Assembly (NCBI GenBank): GCA_945883565.1 | Contig: CAMCXO010000009.1 | Coordinates: forward strand, 1 to 64,000 | Source: Chryseobacterium gleum | GTDB lineage: Bacteria; Bacteroidota; Bacteroidia; Flavobacteriales; Schleiferiaceae | Direction of reading: 5' to 3' | DNA: 64,000 bases | In this document: positions 25,568 through 34,314 of the stretch, piece by piece | Position numbering within the stretch: the stretch's first letter is position 1 | Layout: every line of letters begins with the position of its first letter | Translations under genes and position numbers: made by a program | The notes under the pieces: model-generated | Seen by the model: only the letters and a program-made list of their open reading frames with translations | Told to the model about the DNA's origin: nothing | The model's database searches: none

Positions 25568-27042
25568 TAGCCTTTAGTGTGGATTTTAATTTTCTGGCCC
25601 ACTTTTATGTTGTTGGCTCGGGCAATATTGTTCCACTCTTTGATATCGTTGGCACTCACCCCTGGATACTGTCGTGCGATGCCATAAAGGGTGTCGCCAG
25701 GCTGAACTTTGTAATAGACCACTTCCGAATTAATGGACTTGGAAGGTTCTTTGGGCATTTCTGAGGATTTACCACCTGAAACCTGATTAACGACTAGCCT
25801 TTGACCGGTGTGAATGGTGCTGGATGATAAATTGTTCCAAGCTTTCAAATCGCTAATACCTACCCCATATCGCTCTGCAATCCTACCTAAATTTTCGCCT
25901 CGCTTCACTTTATGCACCACACTTTCTACTTCTACAGGTTCTGCGATGGCTTGTTCGCTTTTTATTTCATTTGCCAAAACGGCCAACTCATAAATAGAAT
26001 CGCGATGGCTTTCGAATAATCCGATTTTGCGTAGAGGGATATTTATAGCCGTGGGGTAAATCGGGTCTACCGGAATAAAATCTGACTTGTAACGCGGATT
26101 GATATGATGCAGCCAAAGAGGGTCTTCACCCAGTAAAGTAGCCAATTCACTAAAGCGCATAGGCGATTTTAGATGAACGGTATCTATTTGACGAGGATGA
26201 ATGCTGGGCGGTAAAGCGTGAATTCGGTGCTTGCCGGCATAATTCATGGCATAATTGGCCGCAATAAAAGCGGGGACATAACCACGCGTTTCTTTTGGTA
26301 AATGGGGGCTGATTTTCCAAAAGTCGCGTTCTCCTCCCGAGCGGCGAATAGCCTTCATAACATTGCCGGGACCTGAGTTATATGCTGCAAGAGCCAAATT
26401 CCAATCGCCAAACATGCGGTATAAATCTTTTAGGAATCTGCAAGCCGCTTCAGAAGCCAAATAAGGATCCTGACGGTCGTCGATATAACTGTTGCTGTTT
26501 AAGCCATAAAGTTTTCCGGTAGAATGCATAAACTGCCAAATGCCACGGGCTTTGGCACTTGATACCGCTAATGGATTAAGAGCGGATTCTATAACCGCCA
26601 AGTGTTTCAACTCATTGGGAAGTCCATGACGCTCTAAAGCGGCTTCGAATATGGGGTAATAATAAATTGATTCTCCGAGCATTCGAGCTACTTGTTTGCG
26701 TTTGCTGCGCACATACATTTCGATGTAACGCTCAACTGTTGGATTAAAATCCAAAGACAGAGGCGTATAAGCATCTAAGCGTTGAAGACGTTTACGCAAA
26801 ACCTCTTGACTGGGCATTTCAACAGTACTGTCCCAATTTTCTTGCCAACGGGATTCGTCTTCTAAATGTCGTCCATAACCCGACCAATGGGCCAAGAGGC
26901 TATCCATATGGGCCAAAGCGACATCGTCGGCTAACTTTCTGAAAAGAGGGGGGAGCGAAGGGGTATTGAGGCTATCTGGAGTTTGAGCAAAGCCCACAAA
27001 GGGCAAAATGGCAAGCCAAATGGCCATCAAACGTTTCGGCAT
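25567..27042 (-). CDS. MltD-like lytic transglycosylase with LysM repeats
   Basis: A 491-residue exported murein hydrolase. Residues 1-19 are a signal peptide (ending GFAQ). The Slt domain at about 124-250 holds HLAVIESALNPLAVSSAKARG (in part) with the catalytic glutamate in IESALNP, GIWQFMHSTGKLYG, and LALAAYNSGPGNV. Two LysM domains follow: VKRGENLGRIAERYGV (about 379-394) and VQPGDTLYGIARQYPG (about 446-461), binding peptidoglycan. It cleaves glycan strands to 1,6-anhydroMurNAc ends. Domain order matches MltD. Confidence 0.92.
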   Translation of the reverse strand: MPKRLMAIWLAILPFVGFAQTPDSLNTPSLPPLFRKLADDVALAHMDSLLAHWSGYGRHLEDESRWQENWDSTVEMPSQEVLRKRLQRLDAYTPLSLDFNPTVERYIEMYVRSKRKQVARMLGESIYYYPIFEAALERHGLPNELKHLAVIESALNPLAVSSAKARGIWQFMHSTGKLYGLNSNSYIDDRQDPYLASEAACRFLKDLYRMFGDWNLALAAYNSGPGNVMKAIRRSGGERDFWKISPHLPKETRGYVPAFIAANYAMNYAGKHRIHALPPSIHPRQIDTVHLKSPMRFSELATLLGEDPLWLHHINPRYKSDFIPVDPIYPTAINIPLRKIGLFESHRDSIYELAVLANEIKSEQAIAEPVEVESVVHKVKRGENLGRIAERYGVGISDLKAWNNLSSSTIHTGQRLVVNQVSGGKSSEMPKEPSKSINSEVVYYKVQPGDTLYGIARQYPGVSANDIKEWNNIARANNIKVGQKIKIHTKG

Positions 27043-27106
27043 AGGAAGGAGAATTCTAAAGCGTGCAAAATAGGTAAATTACCTAGATAACGCCAAATCT
27101 CATCTT

Positions 27107-28564
27107 CTATTTTTTAATGTTGAAAATGTTAAGAACCTCTTGGCTAAAGGCCAATAGTTCACCTTCTTCAAAGCTCCTTGCCATAATTTGGGTGCCAAGG
27201 GGAAGATTTTGGGGGCCAAGGGCGGTAGGAATACTTATGGCAGGCAGACCGGTAATGTTGGCTAAAACAGTATAAATATCTTCTAAGTACATAACCGTGG
27301 GGTCTGCATCTTTTCTTCCTAATTCAAAGGCTTCATGAGGAGCGGTTGGACCGATAATAAAATCGAACCGGCCTAAAATGCTTTGAACCTGTTCAAGAAT
27401 TAATCGCCTGGCTTTTTGGGCTTTGGCATAATAAGCGTCGTAAAAACCAGAGCTTAAAACAAAGGTACCCAACAGTATTCTTCTTTGAACTTCTTTTCCA
27501 AATCCTAAAGTTCTTGACCACTTGTGAATGTTTTCGAGTGAGTCGGCATTAGGGGCTCTAAATCCATAATGTACGCCATCGAATCGAGCTAAATTAGAAG
27601 AGGCCTCGGCGGTGGTTAGCAAATAGTACACAGGGACCACATATTCGAGCAATTCAAAATCCACTTCTTCAATGTGATGACCTTCATTTTTAAGCGCTTC
27701 TAATACCTCATACAAATGCGATTTAGAATACGGGTCGAGACCGGGCAATTGCACGAACGACTTCGGCAGTGCAATTTTGTATTTTTTGGACTTGTTTTTT
27801 AGGCTTTTGGAATAAGCCGGAACAGCTTGAGTTGATGCAGTTGAATCAAATTCATCAGGACCGGCCATGATTTCGAGCAATAAGGCAATGTCTTCAATAG
27901 AATTGGAGAACGGACCAATTTGATCGAAACTGCTGGCATAGGCAATTAAACCATGCCTGCTTATTCTGCCATATGTAGGCTTTAGCCCAATGAGGCCTGT
28001 AAAAGCGGCTGGTTGACGAATAGATCCACCGGTATCGCTTCCTAAACTGGCATGACATAAACCGGCTGCCAAAGCCGCAGCAGAAGCTCCTGAACTGCCG
28101 CCAGGCACGCAATTTTCGTTTAGAGGATTAAGCGTAGGGCCATAAGCAGAGTTTTCATTTGAAGAGCCCATTGCAAATTCATCACAATTTAGGCGGCCAA
28201 TAATAATGGCATCTTCATCTAAAAGCCGTTGAACGGCTGTGGCGGTGAAAAGCGACTCGAAATGCTCAAGAATTTTAGAACCTGCAGATACCCTATGCCC
28301 ACGCAGGCACATATTGTCTTTTATGCCAATAATCATTCCGGCCAATTGACCGGCATTTCCATTTTTCAATTTTTGAGCGATCGAATCCGCTTGAATCCGG
28401 GCTTCTTCTTCGAAGACCTCCAAATAGGCGTTTAAGTGGGACTTTTCGTGGATAAGTTGAATAATTCTTTCAACCTCTGCCTGTAGCTGCACCTCACCCG
28501 AAATTAAGGCTTCACGGTATGGAGCAAAACGGTTAAAAAGACCAGCGTAAATTTTCGGATTCAA
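27107..28564 (-). CDS. gatA: Glutamyl-tRNA(Gln)/aspartyl-tRNA(Asn) amidotransferase subunit A
   Basis: A 485-residue amidase subunit of GatCAB, which converts misacylated Glu-tRNA(Gln) to Gln-tRNA(Gln). The amidase signature region is present: GIIGIKDNM (about 79-87) with the catalytic lysine, VPGGSSGASAAALAAGLC (about 149-166) with the cis-serine, and GSDTGGSIRQPAAF (about 170-183) with the serine nucleophile. gatB and gatC are not nearby. Its start overlaps tatA by 4 nt. Confidence 0.94.
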   Translation of the reverse strand: MNPKIYAGLFNRFAPYREALISGEVQLQAEVERIIQLIHEKSHLNAYLEVFEEEARIQADSIAQKLKNGNAGQLAGMIIGIKDNMCLRGHRVSAGSKILEHFESLFTATAVQRLLDEDAIIIGRLNCDEFAMGSSNENSAYGPTLNPLNENCVPGGSSGASAAALAAGLCHASLGSDTGGSIRQPAAFTGLIGLKPTYGRISRHGLIAYASSFDQIGPFSNSIEDIALLLEIMAGPDEFDSTASTQAVPAYSKSLKNKSKKYKIALPKSFVQLPGLDPYSKSHLYEVLEALKNEGHHIEEVDFELLEYVVPVYYLLTTAEASSNLARFDGVHYGFRAPNADSLENIHKWSRTLGFGKEVQRRILLGTFVLSSGFYDAYYAKAQKARRLILEQVQSILGRFDFIIGPTAPHEAFELGRKDADPTVMYLEDIYTVLANITGLPAISIPTALGPQNLPLGTQIMARSFEEGELLAFSQEVLNIFNIKK

Positions 28565-28752
28565 GACTTTAATTCTTTATCGCCGCTTTCTTTATCTTCT
28601 TCCTTAACCGCTTTTTTGAATTCTTTGATGCCTCCGCCCAAACCACGCATGAGTTCGGGAATCTTTCTTCCGCCGAAGAATAACAAAAGAACCACCACAA
28701 TTATGATGACTTGGTTAGGGCCGATGACCCCGAGGAGTATGGAAAGATTCAT
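28561..28752 (-). CDS. tatA: Twin-arginine translocase subunit TatA
   Basis: A 63-residue protein. The membrane helix (about residues 7-24, PNQVIIIVVVLLLFFGG) is followed by the conserved GGRKIPELMRGLGGGI hinge and amphipathic helix, then a charged tail KEEDKESGDKELKS. It forms the pore-like part of the Tat pathway for folded proteins. Start chosen at ATG 28752 (MNLSILLG), because a longer frame adds a non-family extension. It is coupled to gatA by a 4-nt overlap. A Tat-type substrate appears in this window (ActB). Confidence 0.92.
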   Translation of the reverse strand: MNLSILLGVIGPNQVIIIVVVLLLFFGGRKIPELMRGLGGGIKEFKKAVKEEDKESGDKELKS

Positions 28753-28800
28753 GTGGGTATAATTCGCCTGCGAAGTTAATGATTGGCCGTATGCCAATCA

Positions 28801-28947
28801 CTATTTGTAATGATCAGGATTTTGTTTGCGGTGTTCTTTGTGGGCTTCGTCAATTTTCTTGTACGGATCTTCGCCGGCCGGCTTCGATTTGCAAGCACTG
28901 CCCAAGACAAGCAAGGCAGAAATTAGAAGAAGAAAGGTTTTTTTCAT
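28801..28947 (-). CDS. Small lipoprotein
   Basis: A 48-residue ORF, ATG at 28947 to TAG at 28801. MKKTFLLLISALLVLGSAC is a clear lipoprotein signal with lipobox LGSAC and the acylated cysteine at residue 19. The mature part is only 29 highly charged residues (KSKPAGEDPYKKIDEAHKEH and a short tail). No family recognised. It lies upstream of tatA with 48 bases between them and diverges from the bacilliredoxin gene. Confidence 0.7.
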   Translation of the reverse strand: MKKTFLLLISALLVLGSACKSKPAGEDPYKKIDEAHKEHRKQNPDHYK

Positions 28948-28979
28948 GAGCGATTATAGGTTTAAGATTATGTAAACAC

Positions 28980-29013
28980 AAAGGCTTTGAACAATTTCGG
29001 GGCCAAAGCCTTT
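28980..29013 (+). other. Perfect 10-bp hairpin in divergent intergenic region
   Basis: AAAGGCTTTG (28980-28989) pairs exactly with CAAAGCCTTT (29004-29013), 14-nt loop, followed by TTATCTTTG. It looks like a terminator, but lies between two divergent genes and directly abuts the bacilliredoxin -7 box. It may be a protein-binding palindrome or a leftover terminator. Confidence 0.5.
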
Positions 29014-29021
29014 TATCTTTG
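29014..29021 (+). promoter_or_regulatory. -7 element of the bacilliredoxin gene
   Basis: TATCTTTG fits TAnnTTTG and ends 17 bases before the ATG at 29039. A TTTG at 28986-28989 lies 24 bases upstream, slightly far for a -33 box, and is inside the hairpin. Confidence 0.6.
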
Positions 29022-29038
29022 TCAAAAATCAATAAAAA

Positions 29039-29455
29039 ATGTATCCCGAAGACTTAATTCTTCCAATGCGCCAAGAACTGGTTCAGGTCGGTTTTTCAGA
29101 AGCGCGAACAGCGGGCGAAGTATTGAAATATGTAGAGGGCCATGAGGGTACAACGTTGGTGGTAATCAATTCAGTTTGCGGCTGTGCAGCAGCCAATGCC
29201 CGCCCAGCGGTTCGGATGGCTTTACAGAATGCCGCCAAAAAGCCCGGGCATCTGGTTACTGCCTTTGCCGGGAACGATGTTGACGCGGTTCAAAAAGCTC
29301 GCGAACTAATGGCCCCATTCCCGCCTTCTTCGCCTTCTATGGCTTTGTTTAAAAATGGTGAGTTGGTTCATATGATAGAGCGGCACCATATAGAAGGGCG
29401 TCCGGCTCAAATGATTGCCGAAAATTTGGCACAAGCTTTCGAAGAATTTTGCTAA
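29039..29455 (+). CDS. BrxA/BrxB-family bacilliredoxin
   Basis: A 138-residue thioredoxin-fold protein. [20 protein letters not shown] near residues 41-60 has the CGC active site of the BrxA/BrxB (YphP/YqiW) family. In Bacillus these remove bacillithiol from oxidised proteins. Bacteroidota that carry the family may use bacillithiol or another thiol. N-terminus [16 protein letters not shown] is characteristic. It converges with trhO, stops overlapping by 4 nt. Confidence 0.92.
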   Translation: MYPEDLILPMRQELVQVGFSEARTAGEVLKYVEGHEGTTLVVINSVCGCAAANARPAVRMALQNAAKKPGHLVTAFAGNDVDAVQKARELMAPFPPSSPSMALFKNGELVHMIERHHIEGRPAQMIAENLAQAFEEFC

Positions 29456-30456
29456 TCAGAACAGGCTGGCGAGCGGTGAAAAATATGCCGCTTTCCGGCT
29501 TTGGCTTTAATTGGCTCTCCATTTTCACAGGACTCTGAGCAGCAGCCTTTGTGCTTTTGGCTGCAAGATTCGCATTGTATAAAAAGTAAATTGCATTTAA
29601 CGTTAGCGCAGTTGGTATGTCTGTCGCTGGGTTCTTGGCATTGGTGACAGCGCGAGATGACGTCGTTCGAGATGCGCTCACCAAGCCGGTCATCAAAAAC
29701 AAAGTTTTTTCCTTTGAACAGGTTTGGCAGGTTTTTCTCTTTTATTTGCCTAACGTAGTCGATAATGCCACCATGCAATTGATTCACATCTTTAAAGCCG
29801 TGGTGTTTTAGAAAGGCACTTGTTTTTTCGCAGCGAATCCCACCGGTACAGTAAAGCAAAATTTTTTCATTTTTCTTTTCTTCTAACATTTGAAGAACTT
29901 CTGGCAACTCGTCTCTAAAAGTATCGGCTTGAGGAAGCAAAGCGCCTTCAAAATGTCCCACTTCACTTTCGTAAAAATTACGCATATCGACCACAGTGGC
30001 TTTTCCGCTCAAAATGGCATCATTCCATTGGTCGGCTGTTAAATGTTGCCCCACATTGGTTACATCGTAATCTTCTTCTTTCAAGCCATCTGCAACAATT
30101 TTATTGCGCACTTTAACTGTTAGTTTTAAAAAACTTTTGCCATCGTCTTCAACGGCATATTTAAATGGAATATTGGCAAAAGCTTCTATTTGGAACAATT
30201 CGCTTTCAAACTGCTCCCAATTGTGTTCGGGCACATTCATTTGGGCGTTAATGCCTTCTCGGGCTATATAAATTCGGCCCAAGCAATTAAGGTTGCTCCA
30301 CATTCTAAAGAGCCTGTTTCTTAGCTCATAGGGATTTTCGAGTATGACATATTTATAAAAGGATATGGTTTTACGCTTAAATGTTTCTGCTTCCAATCGT
30401 TTCAACAAATCGCTTCGACCATATTTGTTGGATGGGTAGGATATTGGCTTTTCCAT
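29452..30456 (-). CDS. trhO: tRNA uridine 5-oxyacetic-acid pathway hydroxylase TrhO (rhodanese family)
   Basis: A 334-residue protein that in other bacteria hydroxylates U34 of tRNAs to 5-hydroxyuridine, using oxygen. It has an N-terminal acylphosphatase-like domain ([18 protein letters not shown]-like start, [10 protein letters not shown] near 67-76), then a rhodanese domain with [15 protein letters not shown] (about 155-169) and the active-site loop [14 protein letters not shown] (about 201-214). A cysteine-rich C-terminus ([19 protein letters not shown], then C..C..C) probably binds zinc. ATG at 30456 chosen over a GTG five codons earlier, because a promoter box overlaps that stretch. Confidence 0.88.
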   Translation of the reverse strand: MEKPISYPSNKYGRSDLLKRLEAETFKRKTISFYKYVILENPYELRNRLFRMWSNLNCLGRIYIAREGINAQMNVPEHNWEQFESELFQIEAFANIPFKYAVEDDGKSFLKLTVKVRNKIVADGLKEEDYDVTNVGQHLTADQWNDAILSGKATVVDMRNFYESEVGHFEGALLPQADTFRDELPEVLQMLEEKKNEKILLYCTGGIRCEKTSAFLKHHGFKDVNQLHGGIIDYVRQIKEKNLPNLFKGKNFVFDDRLGERISNDVISRCHQCQEPSDRHTNCANVKCNLLFIQCESCSQKHKGCCSESCENGEPIKAKAGKRHIFHRSPACSD

Positions 30457-30460
30457 GGTA

Positions 30461-30468
30461 CAAAAATA
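30461..30468 (-). promoter_or_regulatory. -7 element of trhO, very close to its start
   Basis: Minus strand TATTTTTG fits TAnnTTTG. It ends 4 bases before the ATG at 30456, so transcription would begin at or next to the start codon, implying a leaderless mRNA. Confidence 0.5.
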
Positions 30469-30507
30469 CACTTCGCTTCTGCCCTATAATTGATAAAGGT
30501 CAGCCTA

Positions 30508-30515
30508 TATATTTG
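30508..30515 (+). promoter_or_regulatory. -7 element of the threonine dehydrogenase gene
   Basis: TATATTTG fits TAnnTTTG, 22 bases before the ATG at 30538. A TTG at 30490-30492 is 15 bases upstream, a short spacer. Confidence 0.5.
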
Positions 30516-30537
30516 CACACAAACCCCCATTTTTAAA

Positions 30538-31473
30538 ATGTCAAATCGGATCCTAATTTTAGGTGCTTTAGGCCAAATTGGCTCGGAGCTCACCGACGCA
30601 TTGCGCCAGAAATACGGCATTGAAGCCGTGATAGCATCGGATGTTAAGGATAATTCAGGGACTTCAGGCCCCTATGTGAAATTAGATGCTACGAATTACC
30701 ACGATGTGGAGAAGGTGGTAGATGAATGGGGGATAAGTGAGGTTTATAATTTGGTGGCTATGCTTTCGGCTACAGCCGAACAAATGCCTATGAAAGGATG
30801 GAACCTGAATATGGACAGCCTATTTGTGACATTAGAATTAGCAAAAGCCAAAAAGATTAAGCGATTATTTTGGCCCAGCTCCATTGCCGCATTTGGCCCT
30901 AATTCACCTAAAGCGCCATGCATTCAATCTACCGTTATGGACCCTTCAACGGTTTATGGCATTTCTAAACTGAGCGGCGAACTTTGGTGCCAGTATTATT
31001 TCGAAAAATACGGGGTAGATGTGCGCTCTGTTCGTTATCCCGGTTTAATTAGTTATAAAACTTTGCCAGGAGGTGGGACCACTGATTATGCGGTGGATAT
31101 ATTTTTTAAGGCCGTACGAGACAAAAAGTATACCTCCTACATTGCTCAAAACACGCGCTTGCCCATGATGTATATGGACGATGCCATAGAGGCCACCATC
31201 AAACTGATGGAAGCGCCTTCTGAAGAGGTGAAAATCAGAACTTCGTACAATTTGGCGGCTTTTAGTTTTACCCCTCAAGAATTGGGCGTCCTCATCAAAA
31301 AGTACGTACCGGATTTTGAACTTGACTATTCAGTTGATTATCGAGACGGCATTGCACAAGGCTGGCCCCAAGTAATGGATGATATGGAAGCCCGAACTGA
31401 TTGGGGATACATGCCAAAATTTTCTTTGGAAAGTATGGTAGCAAAAATGCTTAATGAAGTGGCTCGGTTATAG
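30538..31473 (+). CDS. NAD-dependent epimerase/dehydratase family, short-chain L-threonine 3-dehydrogenase-like
   Basis: A 311-residue extended SDR. ILILGALGQIGSELTDAL near residues 5-22 is the NAD-binding glycine motif, YNLVAMLSATAEQMP the substrate-side segment, and Ser...YGISK (about 118-144) the catalytic Tyr-Lys. YPGLISYKTLPGGGTTDYAV (about 168-187) matches the SDR-type threonine dehydrogenase of Bacteroidota, which oxidises L-threonine to 2-amino-3-ketobutyrate. Start at ATG 30538 gives the family N-terminus; an upstream in-frame start reads through the promoter. Confidence 0.8.
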   Translation: MSNRILILGALGQIGSELTDALRQKYGIEAVIASDVKDNSGTSGPYVKLDATNYHDVEKVVDEWGISEVYNLVAMLSATAEQMPMKGWNLNMDSLFVTLELAKAKKIKRLFWPSSIAAFGPNSPKAPCIQSTVMDPSTVYGISKLSGELWCQYYFEKYGVDVRSVRYPGLISYKTLPGGGTTDYAVDIFFKAVRDKKYTSYIAQNTRLPMMYMDDAIEATIKLMEAPSEEVKIRTSYNLAAFSFTPQELGVLIKKYVPDFELDYSVDYRDGIAQGWPQVMDDMEARTDWGYMPKFSLESMVAKMLNEVARL

Positions 31474-31887
31474 TTAACACGGAACAACTTTGTGTTTTTG
31501 ATTGTCTCCCAATATTTTTGCAACCCTTTCTAAAAGATCGTGGGTGTGATAAGGCTTGGTAATAAAGTCGTTGGCTCCAATTTCGAAGGCTTTTTTGATG
31601 GCATTTTCTGAGTGCAAGCTGCTGCAAATGATAATGGCCACAGAATTTTTCGACTTGCGAATTGAATTTAATAGTTCAAGGCCGCTAATGAAGGGCATAA
31701 TTATATCTGAAATAACAAGGTCGAACTCTTTGTGTTGAAGCAGCAACAATGCTTGCCTGCCATCTTCCACAGCTGTTACCTCATAGCCATTGTTGGTTAG
31801 TTGAAGCTCCATCAGCTTGCGCATCGTTGGATCGTCTTCGGCTATTAATATTTTATTTTTGGAATAGGCTTCCAAATTCTCGGTCAT
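31474..31887 (-). CDS. Single-domain response regulator
   Basis: A 137-residue CheY-like receiver domain with no output domain. KILIAEDDPTMRKLMELQL (about 12-30) has the acidic pair, VISDIIMPFISG (about 57-68) the phospho-acceptor Asp, CSS the switch Ser/Thr position, and FITKPYH (about 111-117) the conserved lysine. It probably acts through protein contacts in a phosphorelay. No histidine kinase is adjacent. It converges with the dehydrogenase gene, directly abutting it. Confidence 0.9.
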   Translation of the reverse strand: MTENLEAYSKNKILIAEDDPTMRKLMELQLTNNGYEVTAVEDGRQALLLLQHKEFDLVISDIIMPFISGLELLNSIRKSKNSVAIIICSSLHSENAIKKAFEIGANDFITKPYHTHDLLERVAKILGDNQKHKVVPC

Positions 31888-32036
31888 AAATAATATTATA
31901 CAAAATCAATTCCAAATTATTGTTTTGAAACTCCGCCTAATTTAAACATCACTTTATGAACAGAATACAATTTGAAGTGATTTTATTGTTGCCAATGTGT
32001 TTCCCAAAAGTAAAGAAAATCTTCCCACTTCGAGAT

Positions 32037-33197
32037 TCAATTTTCCTGCATGGTAATGTTTTCAACTATTCTTAACCCATACCCTTCAATACCAACTCTT
32101 TTAATTGGATTATTGGTTAGCAAGCGAATGTGTTTAACGCCAAGGTGGTGCAAAATTTGAGCGCCCACACCAAAATCACGTGCATCTTGTCTAAAACTCA
32201 CCGACTTGGGGTTTTCAACACCTGAATTCTGTTGATTTTTAAAACGTTTAAGTAAGTGGAGAAGTTTCTCGCCAGAGTGCTCTTGATTCATATATACGAC
32301 TACCCCTTTTCCGGCATCTGCTACTTTTTGCATCGCTTTTTCTAAAGAACGGAAAGTTGAAGTGGTAAGCATGTGAAAGATATCACCTTGAGTGCCCACC
32401 GAATGCATTCGAACCAAAACAGCTTCATCGGGCGACCATTGCCCCAAGCTGAGCGCAATATGCAATTGTTGGTTGGTGGTTTGTTCGAAGGCATTTAGAA
32501 CAAATTGGCCATATTTGGTCGGTAAATCGAATGTTTCGACCAGTTTAATTAGCGATTCGTTTCTCATTCGGTAGGCTACCAAATCTTCAATAGAAATGAG
32601 TTTTAAATTATGCTTTGCGGCTATTTCAAATAGTTCGGGTAATCGCGCCATGGTGCCATCGGGGTTCATGATTTCAACAATAACCCCGGCGGGTTGCATA
32701 CCAGCCAAACGGGCTAAGTCTATAGCAGCCTCGGTATGCCCCGTTCGTCTTAAAACACCACCTTGCCTTGCCCTAAGTGGAAATATATGCCCGGGCCGAG
32801 CCAAATCATCGGGCTTGGTAGATGGATTGGTTAAAGCCAATATCGTTTTGGCCCTGTCTGATGCACTAATTCCGGTGGTTACCCCCGAGCCTATTAAATC
32901 GACCGATACGGTAAAGGCCGTTTGATGCAGTTCGGTGTTGCGCTGTACCATTGGCCAAAGCTCTAATTCGTCGCAACGCTTATCGGGCAATGGAACGCAA
33001 ATAAGTCCCCGCCCCTCTGTAGCCATGAAGTTAATAATTTGTGGAGTGATGCATTCGGCAGCCGCTACAAAGTCGCCTTCGTTTTCACGGTTTTCGTCAT
33101 CAACTACAATCACCAATTTACCAGCTTTGATGTCTTCCAAAGCTTCTTCTATGGTATTCAATTTTCTAGGGGTTTCTATTGGTGGGTTCCCAAACAT
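32037..33197 (-). CDS. ribB: 3,4-dihydroxy-2-butanone-4-phosphate synthase with degenerate GTP cyclohydrolase II domain
   Basis: A 386-residue RibBA-type fusion for riboflavin synthesis. Residues 10-205 are a complete RibB domain: [16 protein letters not shown] (about 32-47), [23 protein letters not shown] in two blocks ([23 protein letters not shown]) and the C-terminal [10 protein letters not shown]. It makes the four-carbon unit from ribulose 5-phosphate. Residues 210-386 align with RibA but the zinc cysteines are gone ([20 protein letters not shown] instead of the Cys-containing consensus). GTP cyclohydrolase activity is therefore doubtful. The start used is ATG 33197; 33218 is possible. 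Confidence 0.88.
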   Translation of the reverse strand: MFGNPPIETPRKLNTIEEALEDIKAGKLVIVVDDENRENEGDFVAAAECITPQIINFMATEGRGLICVPLPDKRCDELELWPMVQRNTELHQTAFTVSVDLIGSGVTTGISASDRAKTILALTNPSTKPDDLARPGHIFPLRARQGGVLRRTGHTEAAIDLARLAGMQPAGVIVEIMNPDGTMARLPELFEIAAKHNLKLISIEDLVAYRMRNESLIKLVETFDLPTKYGQFVLNAFEQTTNQQLHIALSLGQWSPDEAVLVRMHSVGTQGDIFHMLTTSTFRSLEKAMQKVADAGKGVVVYMNQEHSGEKLLHLLKRFKNQQNSGVENPKSVSFRQDARDFGVGAQILHHLGVKHIRLLTNNPIKRVGIEGYGLRIVENITMQEN

Positions 33198-34314
33198 GTT
33201 GTTGACGGTTATTGACATATAACATAAAGCCATGAAGCATGGCAAGGTTCATTTTATAGAAATGGCGCAGGCCTTTAAAAGGTTTAAAACGTGCCAGAGG
33301 GCTTTCGGCTAAAATCCAGAAAACCAAACTTAAGCTTATAAACCAACGGTGGAAATCCATTCCATACCAAGCCGGCCACACACTAAAAAGCAAGGCAAAT
33401 AGAAACAACTGTGGGCTAATCCACCGAAACACCTTGTGAGATAAAAACGCGAATCCCAACGGCCAGAACGGTTTGAATACCCGTGGGAGAAATCGCTTCA
33501 AATTTTGGAGATTGCCTTGAGAAATGCGTTTTTTTCGTTCGTACTGTTGTTCAGAAGAACTGCTAAGCGCTTCCATGCACTGGGCATGTTCTGCCCAAAG
33601 CACATGGCCTCCATTTAATAATACACTCATATTAAGAAAGAAATCGTCTACCAAAGTGCCTTCTGGAATAGGTACCCAGCTCGATTTCCGTATTAAAAAA
33701 CACCCCCCTTCAACCCCCATCACCAAATTCCATAAGCGGCTTTCAGCTTTCTTGATTTTATTCTCAAGGTTTAAATAGGCATTTTCTTCTGAGGCGATTC
33801 CGCCTTCAAATTTATTTGAGGCATTTACCTGAGCTGCTACCATTTGCACATTTGGCGCCGAATGAAGGGTTGTAAGCAGTGCCTCTAAAGTATTGGGCTG
33901 CCATATAACATTGGCATCTGTACAAACCAAAAAATCGCATTGGGTTTCTATTACCAAAGCATTAAGCACCCCCGACTTTCCTAATCGGTTTTCAAAATGC
34001 TTGAATTGAAGCGAAGGAAACTCTGACGAGAGGCGCTGTAGAATTTCAACGGTATTATCGGTACTGGCATCTGAACCCACCCAAACTTCGGTTGGCGACA
34101 TGCTGGAGTTTTCGAAAATGCTTCGAATTTTCGTTTCGATAACCATAGCTTCATTACGTGCAGCCATGATGATGGCCGTTTTAAAAGGGCCGGAAGGCGG
34201 CGTTTGGAGAGAAAACTTTCCAGGCCTTCTTAACCATAAGTACGTTGGATAAACAATGTAGGTGTGAAAAATGGGCAATAAAAAAAGAATGGCCAAATAA
34301 GCAGAAAGCAGCAT
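33166..34314 (-). CDS. Glycosyltransferase family 2 protein
   Basis: A 382-residue membrane glycosyltransferase. The N-terminal helix (residues 1-22) is followed by the GT-A domain: [18 protein letters not shown] (about 48-65), [10 protein letters not shown] (about 79-88), [13 protein letters not shown] (about 125-137, DxD-like), and a QXXRW-like region [10 protein letters not shown] (about 259-268). Two or three C-terminal membrane helices (about 290-375). It is typical of cell-surface polysaccharide GT2 enzymes. It overlaps the upstream GT4 gene by one base and the ribB start region. Confidence 0.85.
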   Translation of the reverse strand: MLLSAYLAILFLLPIFHTYIVYPTYLWLRRPGKFSLQTPPSGPFKTAIIMAARNEAMVIETKIRSIFENSSMSPTEVWVGSDASTDNTVEILQRLSSEFPSLQFKHFENRLGKSGVLNALVIETQCDFLVCTDANVIWQPNTLEALLTTLHSAPNVQMVAAQVNASNKFEGGIASEENAYLNLENKIKKAESRLWNLVMGVEGGCFLIRKSSWVPIPEGTLVDDFFLNMSVLLNGGHVLWAEHAQCMEALSSSSEQQYERKKRISQGNLQNLKRFLPRVFKPFWPLGFAFLSHKVFRWISPQLFLFALLFSVWPAWYGMDFHRWFISLSLVFWILAESPLARFKPFKGLRHFYKMNLAMLHGFMLYVNNRQQHVWEPTNRNP

